A stretch of 64,000 nucleotides of DNA from Amoebophrya sp. A120 (taxonomy: Eukaryota; Sar; Dinophyceae; Syndiniales; Amoebophryaceae), in assembly GCA_905178155.1 (NCBI GenBank), contig CAJINV010000002.1:558376-622375 (forward strand). Reading direction: 5' to 3'. Position 1 is the stretch's first letter. Each line of letters begins with the position of its first letter. Under the pieces are notes generated by a model. The model worked only from the letters and a program-made list of their open reading frames with translations, did no database searches and was not told the origin of the DNA. Below, in pieces: positions 60,701 through 64,000 of the stretch. A program made the translations under genes and the position numbers.

Positions 60701-63700
60701 TTCTCCACGTCCGCGTCCGAGTTGATCATGTGTCCTGACACGTCCGGCACAGTGTCCGGATCGGGAAGGCCAGCAGCGTGAATCATGTTGTTGAACGCGT
60801 GATGAAAGCCGGCGTTCCACGCAGTGTCGACTTTGTCAGCACCCACGACAGCGCCGTTATGGACATGCGCCACGGCATGCGCGAAGGCCTGTTCTTGCTT
60901 CCCCTCGTGCCCATGCAAGTGGGTGTCCCATGCGGTCCAGTCTGTTGCGAGGATGTGGCTTGGATCGACGTGTTATCCAGGGAAAAGATCATGTCAGGAA
61001 GGGACGATCTTGTTCTATCCGGCTAAAATCATTTTAGCTGGGTAGAAAAAACGTGCGACAATTGATAAAGTAGATCGTACGAATGAACCACACGACAACT
61101 GATCAAATAGATCTGTACTATTTTGGTTTCAGCATCTGTCGTATCCATACATGCATGAAACTACTAGAGCAGCCACAACGAACCTGCTGCTACTCTATCG
61201 GATGCTTACGACGCGTCCTCAGTCTCTTTCTGTCCCACCTGTAGTTTTTTCATCTTGCATGCACAGACCGTTCTATGCACAACAAGCCTTTATCCTTTTC
61301 AACTTCACTACCTCCATGATCTGCAAAATCTTCGTTGTGCATGTAGTGCATGTCCCCGCTGATCTAAAACCGTCAGAACAGCAAAGTACTTAGATAAAGA
61401 CCTGTGTGCGATGTCTAGGCTCAATTGTCGTTCTTGTCCGGCCCGTCTGACAGATTTTTTCCACCGGATACATCAACATCCGGATCGCCCTCGTATTTGC
61501 CAGAATCTGCTTGATCCAGGTAGTCGTTCAACAGCGTCGCGAAGGCGTTGTACTTTGCTTCACCCCCAGTACCACCGGCCAGTAGGTTATTGCCGTAGGC
61601 TCGCACGCTGGCAGCCGAGTTCAGGTGCTGGGGACTCGGGTCTGGCAGCCCCGCGCCGTGTACCATCCGTTCGAGGGCCTCACCGAAATCCGTCGGGTAT
61701 TCGTACCGATTGGGGGTCGGAACTCCATGCTGCGAGAAGTGAATTGCCCACGGGAACAACCCATGTTGAGGGTCGGTTACTTCACCGCCTTTCACGTGCG
61801 CCACGGCAGCGTCGTACATGATTTTCCGATTGTCAGTGTCGCTGGGCCAAGCGTCTTTCCACTGGTCCCACTGCTCCGTGCCGTCGTCAGTGAGGTGGCC
61901 CGGGTCGACGTCGAGGTCGGGAGACCCGTTGTATTTCTCGGAATCCACGTTGTCCAAGTAGTCGCTCAGCAGGGTCTCGAATGCGTCTTTTTGTGTTCCA
62001 CTCAGGTGTTTGTAGTAGTTCTCCACGTCGTCATCACTGGAAATCTATCCTTTGCAAAAGTATCGCGCTCGTAGTAATTGCATTTATGCATGACGTGGCC
62101 TAGGTACGCACATACGACTCGGCACGGCAAATCGTATGTGGGGCGTTACAATTTTCGCGCCTTTTTCATTGAGAAAACCCGCCAAAAAGCAGCACCGAGC
62201 CCGGTGCGGTTTGTAACGTATGGCAGCACCGAGCCCGCCCAAATATGTCTTTTTGCCCACCTACAAAATTGGTATTGTAGCGGCGCGCCTTCACAATACA
62301 TTTTGGCGCACCGAGGCGGCGCGCAAAAACGTCCCATCGCACGCCTTTCCCAGGTGGCGCCGGCGCCTTCGCCTCCTGCGTTTTTTACCTTGCCCTCGGA
62401 CGCGCGCCAGGGTACGGGTTTTGTTTTTCTGCCCACCAAGGCCCGCGCGCGTGGCCTCGCGAATTAGCCGATGGGCCCCCGGTCCCCCCCCCCGCGTGCG
62501 TTTTTTCGCTTCGCACACGCCCGCGCCTGCGTCGCCCCCTGCCTTCCGCGGGCGCTTCTGCTCGCGGCGTCGCGCGACGAGCACTACCTCGGACGCACGG
62601 CACCAGCAGCGAATTTGTTTCACGTGTCTCACCGTCCCACCCCAAAAAAAACCAATCTTGGCACCGCCGCGCCCCGAGCGCTTTTTTCCATTTCTGTTGC
62701 TGTGTTCCGCCCGTCTGCTGCTTTATTCCCGAGTACAATTTGGCGTACCGAGGCCGTCCGCCTCGGTGCACCGAGGCGGCCACTCCGAAAAACTGGCATT
62801 TTTGGCCTCGGTGCGCCATTTTGTATGCGCGTCCTGAAGAAACTTGTTCTAGCCTCGGTGCGCCAACTTGTAGTGGCGTACCGAGGCCACGACACTACCG
62901 AGGCGACGTCATGCATCTCTTTTCCAAGCGAAATCAGCATTACAAGTCTCAATTTGTAATGCTGGGACAATTTGTAATGCAATTTATTATTTATACTAGT
63001 ACGATGCTTTTGCATTGCATACAATCTGCATGTGTCGAGACCCGGATCCGTCTACATGCTTTGTGTCGAGACCCGGATCCGGCAACCCGGCCTCGTGGAT
63101 CATGTTGTCGAACGCGGTGGTGAACGGGTGCGACGACGGAACGTAGAGGTTTGAAGCGGCACCGGGCTTTACGTTACCGTCTTTCACGTGCTCCACTGCC
63201 GCATCGAAAATGGTTTTGCGAGTGTTAGTATGCATTGCAAAAGTAACGTACTAGTATAAATCGCAATACAAATTTTGGCAAGAAGAAAAGTGGGATTTGT
63301 AAATGCTGTTTTAGTTTAGGCGGAAGATTTGTCATGCATATCTGCAATTACTACGAGTGCGATACTTTTGCACAGCATAGCTAGTGTCGCTGAGCGGCCA
63401 AGCGCCTTTCCACTGGTCCCACTGATCGGTGTCGTCGTGAGTGAGATGGCCCGGGTCGACGTCTACGTCGGGATCCACATTGTATTTCTCGGAATCCACG
63501 TTGTCCAAGTAGTCGTTCAGCAGGGTCTCGAACGCGTCTTTTTGTGTTCCACTCAGGTGGTTGTAGTAGTTCTCCACGTCCGCGTCCGAGTTGATCATGT
63601 GTCCTGACACGTCCGGCACAGTGTCCGGATCGGGAAGGCCAGCAGCGTGAATCATGTTGTTGAACGCGTGATGAAAGCCGGCGTTCCACGCAGTGTCGAC

Positions 63701-64000
63701 TTGTTTGTCAGCACCCACGACAGCGCCGTTATGGACATGCGCCACGGCATGCGCGAAGGCCTGTTCTTGCTTCCCCTCGTGCCCATGCAAGTGGGTGTCC
63801 CAGTGGGTTTTCCATGCGGTCCAGTCTGTTGCGAGGATGTGGCTTGGATCGACGTTTTATCCAGGGAAAAGATCGTGTCAGGAAGGAACGATCTTGTTCT
63901 ATCCGGCTAAAATAAATGAACCACACGACAATTGATTTAAAGCAAATCTGTACTATTTTGGTTTCAACATCTGATGTATACAGGCATGAAACTTGAGCAG
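39704..64000 (-). CDS. giant modular acidic-repeat membrane protein, 5' end beyond window
   Basis: One gene joined across about 40 introners. Modules read DWTAWxTH, EQAFAHAVAHVH, FNNMIHAAGLPDPD, INSDADVENYYNHL, KDAFETLLNDYLDNVD, PDVDVDPGHL. About seven similar modules lie between 64 and 57.5 kb. More diverged ones follow to 47 kb, keeping IDTNDEIxxYY, FETYVNNFLD and DVDVD. Then come ALAGAGAAGLTVAGAIAG, a long Ser/Glu/Asp linker (45,660-43,136) with three KxNLRGG-like motifs, the membrane segment FYLLLFLPVLSLLLAGCVATTRIGVALFLV followed by QRRERK, and a basic tail with an internal duplication. The last exons use a GT-AG intron at 40208-40355, and the stop is TGA at 39704-39706. Joins at 58.2/58.65 kb and 52.6/53.5 kb restore PDIDVDPSHIL and STIGEDDDKVV. 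Asp-rich modules could bind divalent ions, and the membrane segment suggests a surface or organelle protein; both are inference. No known family is recognised. Confidence 0.6.
39856..40127. mobile_element. introner, family B
   Basis: B-family ends; exact flank ACTCC. Excision joins TTGGGRS to FTTTNPARGSAKMM in frame. Confidence 0.9.
40801..41492. mobile_element. introner-like insertion, family J (692 bp)
   Basis: Ends TAGTGAGGTC and GACCTCACTA are inverted. The interior is GC-rich with palindromes (GCGGCCGCTTTCGCGGCCGC). It interrupts coding sequence between GRVEARGYFV and GEEQGAPTGLQGQ. Excision restores similarity to the paralogous DDEHQAPTEVQGQK segment, but no GT-AG pair fits the frame. 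Confidence 0.7.
41500..41880 (-). repeat. coding tandem duplication in the giant gene's tail
   Basis: The block encoding GQKPADEKLNSSTSSSRRPSSPT to EEVVDHPRCRGRGPP is repeated, diverged, in the next exon (40.4-40.78 kb: GQKPADEKLTSSSSSSRRRPSSPT to REVVDHPRRGHPP). FEGRVEARG also occurs twice. Confidence 0.8.
42189..43135. mobile_element. introner, family I, composite (947 bp)
   Basis: Ends TATCCCACAGAAAAAAGCTG and CAGCTTTTTTCTCTGGGATA; exact flank ATAGG. It lies exactly within the membrane-segment codons: excision joins NHFYL to LLFLPVLSLLLAG. The interior beyond about 42,345 is extra GC-rich sequence. Confidence 0.88.
42345..43105. mobile_element. GC-rich cargo within family I introner
   Basis: The left part is rich in GAGAGGGTG words (about 42,585-42,640) and the right part in CACCTCTCG words (42,780-43,065), so the strands could fold back. 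Several open frames exist on both strands but look like composition artefacts. Borders are approximate. Confidence 0.55.
45661..45880. mobile_element. introner, family E
   Basis: Perfect outer inverted repeat TATGACAGTGC...GCACTGTCATA with inner CAACTCCCCCTCCCCCTCAT. Joins KDVSKVRRN to EQEQDEDHEEGGGDDD. Confidence 0.87.
46147..46309. mobile_element. introner, family A
   Basis: A-family ends, partly decayed; exact flank TTTTC. Confidence 0.88.
46392..47311. mobile_element. introner, family D, composite (920 bp)
   Basis: D-family ends (GAGGAAAAACGTCCCCATAG; GGATGGGGACGTTTTTACTC); exact flank TCGAT. Contains the 627-bp insert listed next. Excision joins VDFEEID to MIESGAQPPIDF. Confidence 0.85.
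46442..47068. mobile_element. 627-bp insertion in family D introner
   Basis: Bounded by an 8-bp direct repeat GAGAATCT (46434-46441 and 47069-47076). Begins with about three and a half CGTT units and ends with TCTACTATAAA twice. No coding frame. On the minus strand it would end in an AACG tail, which is SINE-like, but I found no clear RNA polymerase III boxes. Confidence 0.65.
47342..47664. mobile_element. introner, family C
   Basis: C-family ends; exact flank GCGGG. Between YVKQVADPHP and QPVDFEEID. Confidence 0.9.
47702..47864. mobile_element. introner, family A
   Basis: A-family ends; exact flank GCTTC. Precedes YVKQVADPHP on the gene strand. Confidence 0.9.
48049..48247. mobile_element. 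introner, family I
   Basis: Ends TATAAAAGAGAAAAAAGAAC and the complement (GCTTTTTTCTGTGCTGTGATA); flank TCGT on both sides. A good reference for normal I length (199 bp). Confidence 0.82.
48282..48585. mobile_element. introner, family D, carrying a nested A element at its border
   Basis: D-family ends. The exact flank AGTTC appears only after the adjacent A element (48588-48747 plus its duplication) is removed. Confidence 0.83.
48588..48747. mobile_element. introner, family A, nested in a D border
   Basis: A-family ends (TATGCACTGAAAAAGCATCG / GATACTTTTGCAGTGCATA). Its exact flank ATAAG uses the last bases of the D element (GATA) plus AG, so it landed after D. Confidence 0.85.
48821..49041. 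mobile_element. introner, family G
   Basis: G-family ends (TATCGCAAGAAAAAACTGTG / CAGTTTTTTCTCACGATA). No clear flanking repeat. Confidence 0.8.
49076..49239. mobile_element. introner, family A
   Basis: A-family ends; exact flank CAGCA. Only 34 nt of exon separate it from the G element. Confidence 0.88.
49415..49686. mobile_element. introner, family B
   Basis: B-family ends; exact flank AGGGG. Confidence 0.9.
49734..49883. mobile_element. introner, family A
   Basis: A-family ends; exact flank CGTTT. Confidence 0.9.
49933..50269. mobile_element. introner, family C
   Basis: C-family ends, diverged right; exact flank ATCCG. Follows FLENFPSTPISAEEKEDFV. Confidence 0.88.
50471..50733. mobile_element. 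introner, family B
   Basis: B-family ends; exact flank CCAGG. Confidence 0.9.
50765..50917. mobile_element. introner, family A
   Basis: A-family ends; exact flank GTAAC. Between DDHTSWTDHELDTKLL and PERIDVFPL. Confidence 0.9.
50974..51292. mobile_element. introner, family H
   Basis: Only clear member of its family here: TATTACAGTGAAAAGTGCCC and the complement (GGGGCATTTTTCATTGTAATA). Contains TTTGTGATGC. Flanking repeat unclear. Confidence 0.75.
51337..51502. mobile_element. introner, family A
   Basis: A-family ends; exact flank CCGTG. Follows YVSNKMSDLTTV. Confidence 0.9.
52084..52399. mobile_element. introner, family D
   Basis: Diverged D-family ends; flanks TCCCG and TCTCG. Joins AKKDTDE to LPPIELLSKEVLEDLG. 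Confidence 0.8.
52596..53492. mobile_element. introner, family F, composite (897 bp)
   Basis: Left end TATGGCGTTCTCAGCTGTTA; right end decayed (CGGTTGAGAAGG...TTTGAGAATCCCTTA). Flanks TCGTC and TCTTC. Excision joins DVSTIGED to DDKVVGLGGEDQPEN in frame. The stop at 53333 lies inside it and is not a gene end. Confidence 0.75.
52680..53365. mobile_element. cargo inside family F introner
   Basis: Unlike other F copies, this one has about 690 bp of unrelated sequence between its left part and the recognisable right part (GAATTTGCCATGTGTAGCAG, from about 53,380). Borders approximate, no coding frame. Confidence 0.5.
53718..53929. mobile_element. introner, family I
   Basis: Ends TATCCCAGAGAAAAGGCC and TTTTTGCTCCGGGATA. 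No clear flanking repeat. Separates LPWPTDDEL from KKDITLPIDTNDEIQAYW. Confidence 0.78.
54061..54315. mobile_element. introner, family B
   Basis: B-family ends; exact flank ACAGG. Confidence 0.9.
54487..54636. mobile_element. introner, family A
   Basis: A-family ends; exact flank CCGGT. Joins KFETYVNNFLDKTEP to EVFGKAEKKDVDVSL. Confidence 0.9.
54700..54940. mobile_element. introner, family E
   Basis: E-family ends (AGAGTGCACAACTTCAACTC left); flank GCGT on both sides. Between TYYNSLDAY and NADDKIKFE. Confidence 0.87.
54978..55239. mobile_element. introner, family B
   Basis: B-family ends; exact flank CGTCG. Joins GAIDTNDV to YDEIKTYY. Confidence 0.9.
55329..55476. mobile_element. introner, family A
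   Basis: A-family ends; exact flank ACACA. Only 17 nt of exon remain on its right. Confidence 0.9.
55494..55877. mobile_element. introner, family D-like
   Basis: Ends TCCTGAGAAAAAACGTACCC and GGGTACGTTTTAACACAGGATA are inverted. Flanking repeat not clear. Follows APVANLLGPP. Confidence 0.78.
56028..56296. mobile_element. introner, family B
   Basis: B-family ends; exact flank TGTTC. Precedes EHEATGKGHVDLNKVLED. Confidence 0.9.
56362..56597. mobile_element. introner, family F
   Basis: F-family ends (TATGGCATTCTCAAAAGTTA / CAGTTGAGAACGCCATA); flanks TCAAC and TCGAC. Confidence 0.85.
56698..56999. mobile_element. introner, family B
   Basis: B-family ends; flanks CGGAT and CGGGT. Joins EWLGQHPY to PDPSGKHTGADKQDI. 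Confidence 0.83.
57078..57283. mobile_element. introner, family D, left end decayed
   Basis: Right end GACTCTGGAGTGGAGACG...CAGGATA is D-like; the left end is not recognisable. An 18-nt exon (DIQK) separates it from the next element. Confidence 0.6.
57302..57549. mobile_element. introner, family F
   Basis: F-family ends; exact flank CGTCA. Excision gives KIIDSNDDIQK, matching the IDTNDEIQ motif of other modules. Confidence 0.88.
58206..58649. mobile_element. introner, family K
   Basis: Ends TATCCCGGGAAAAGATCATG and, inverted, TATCCGGTGCAAAAGATCTG. Splicing from GAT|GTATCC to AACAC|GTCGAT gives PDIDVDPSHILAKDW, the module consensus. The stop near 58600 is inside the intron. Confidence 0.8.
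59177..60152. mobile_element. introner, family A, composite (976 bp)
   Basis: A-family ends (TATCCTTTGCAAAAGTATCG / GATGCTTTTGCATTGCATA); flank AATC. Excision joins RHMQI to SSDDDVENYYKHL. Carries the cargo listed next. Confidence 0.87.
59223..60041. mobile_element. nested TIR element inside family A introner
   Basis: Ends GACGTGGCCTAGGTA and, inverted, GACGTCGCCTCGGTA. Flanked by ATGCAT on both sides (59217-59222, 60042-60047). 819 bp, GC-rich, with many copies of CACCGAGGC in both orientations. No transposase-like frame. Confidence 0.75.
60360..60510. mobile_element. introner, family A
   Basis: A-family ends; flanks GTTAG and GCTAG. Joins WPLSDT to NTRKTIFDAAVEHV. Confidence 0.86.
60974..61470. 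mobile_element. introner, family K
   Basis: K-family ends; duplicate of the K element at 58.2-58.65 kb, with about 50 bp extra. The stop at 61421 lies inside it. Confidence 0.8.
62046..63021. mobile_element. introner, family A, composite (second copy)
   Basis: Same length and content as 59177-60152, including the ATGCAT-flanked cargo; copied by the tandem duplication. Confidence 0.87.
62092..62910. mobile_element. nested TIR element (second copy)
   Basis: Equivalent of 59223-60041 in the second duplication unit. Confidence 0.75.
63229..63379. mobile_element. introner, family A (second copy)
   Basis: Equivalent of 60360-60510 in the second duplication unit. Confidence 0.86.
63858..64000. 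mobile_element. introner, family K, cut by window edge
   Basis: Left end TATCCAGGGAAAAGATCGTG matches the other K copies; the right end lies beyond 64,000. A third K at the same module boundary implies that more modules follow upstream. Confidence 0.7.

Larger units (their letters stand above)
58201..63857 (-). repeat. tandem genomic duplication, two units of about 2.8 kb
   Basis: 58.20-60.97 kb and 60.97-63.86 kb match closely base for base, including K, A and composite A introners at equivalent places (59177/62046, 60360/63229, 58206/60974). Differences include a 48-bp insertion near 61.74 kb and small indels near 63.80 kb. Each unit encodes three protein modules. Confidence 0.9.

Noticed and set aside
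20714-64000. CRISPR-like array from the many TTTGTAATGC and GCATTACAAA words
   Set aside because: The words occur in both orientations inside separate inverted-repeat elements with no regular spacing.

Overview
The window looks like nuclear DNA of a marine alveolate. The best guess is a parasitic dinoflagellate of the Amoebophrya type (Syndiniales). That guess rests on architecture, not on a marker gene. Genes are intron-dense, nearly all lie on the minus strand, and most introns are short inverted-repeat elements (introners) with non-canonical splice ends. This style is known from Amoebophrya. No rRNA, tRNA, CRISPR or bacterial operon structure was seen.

Layout. 1-16.3 kb: five minus-strand genes of unknown function (the first cut by the window edge), with few, short, mostly GT-AG introns. 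17.2-21.2 kb: a C2-domain protein with a low-complexity tail. About 22-34.5 kb: a long coiled-coil gene whose N-terminus and late heptad region resemble the centriole cartwheel protein CEP135/BLD10. It is cut by about 25 introners plus an inserted copy of part of the C2 gene. 34.5-39.7 kb: mostly non-coding, with one weak small gene and two introners. 39.7 kb to beyond 64 kb: one giant minus-strand gene. Read N to C, it encodes tandem acidic modules (DVDVDP, GLPDPD and YYNHL motifs), more diverged modules, an Ala/Gly-rich helix, a long Ser/Glu/Asp-rich linker, one strong membrane segment and a basic low-complexity tail.

Introners. I recognise eleven terminal-inverted-repeat families (A-K) and about 75 copies. 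All begin TATC or TATG (or close) and end GATA or CATA. About forty are flanked by an exact 5-bp direct repeat. The families share no long sequence, yet nearly all carry internal copies of TTTGTNATGC (or GCATNACAAA), which also occurs in many ordinary-looking introns here. Several copies are 0.7-1 kb because they carry a second insertion, and one introner sits inside the border of another.

Several apparent stop codons in the giant gene (61,421; 58,600; 53,333) lie inside introners. Splicing across them restores the repeat motif, so they are not gene ends. All exon joins are inferred by reading the sequence; no transcript data were available.
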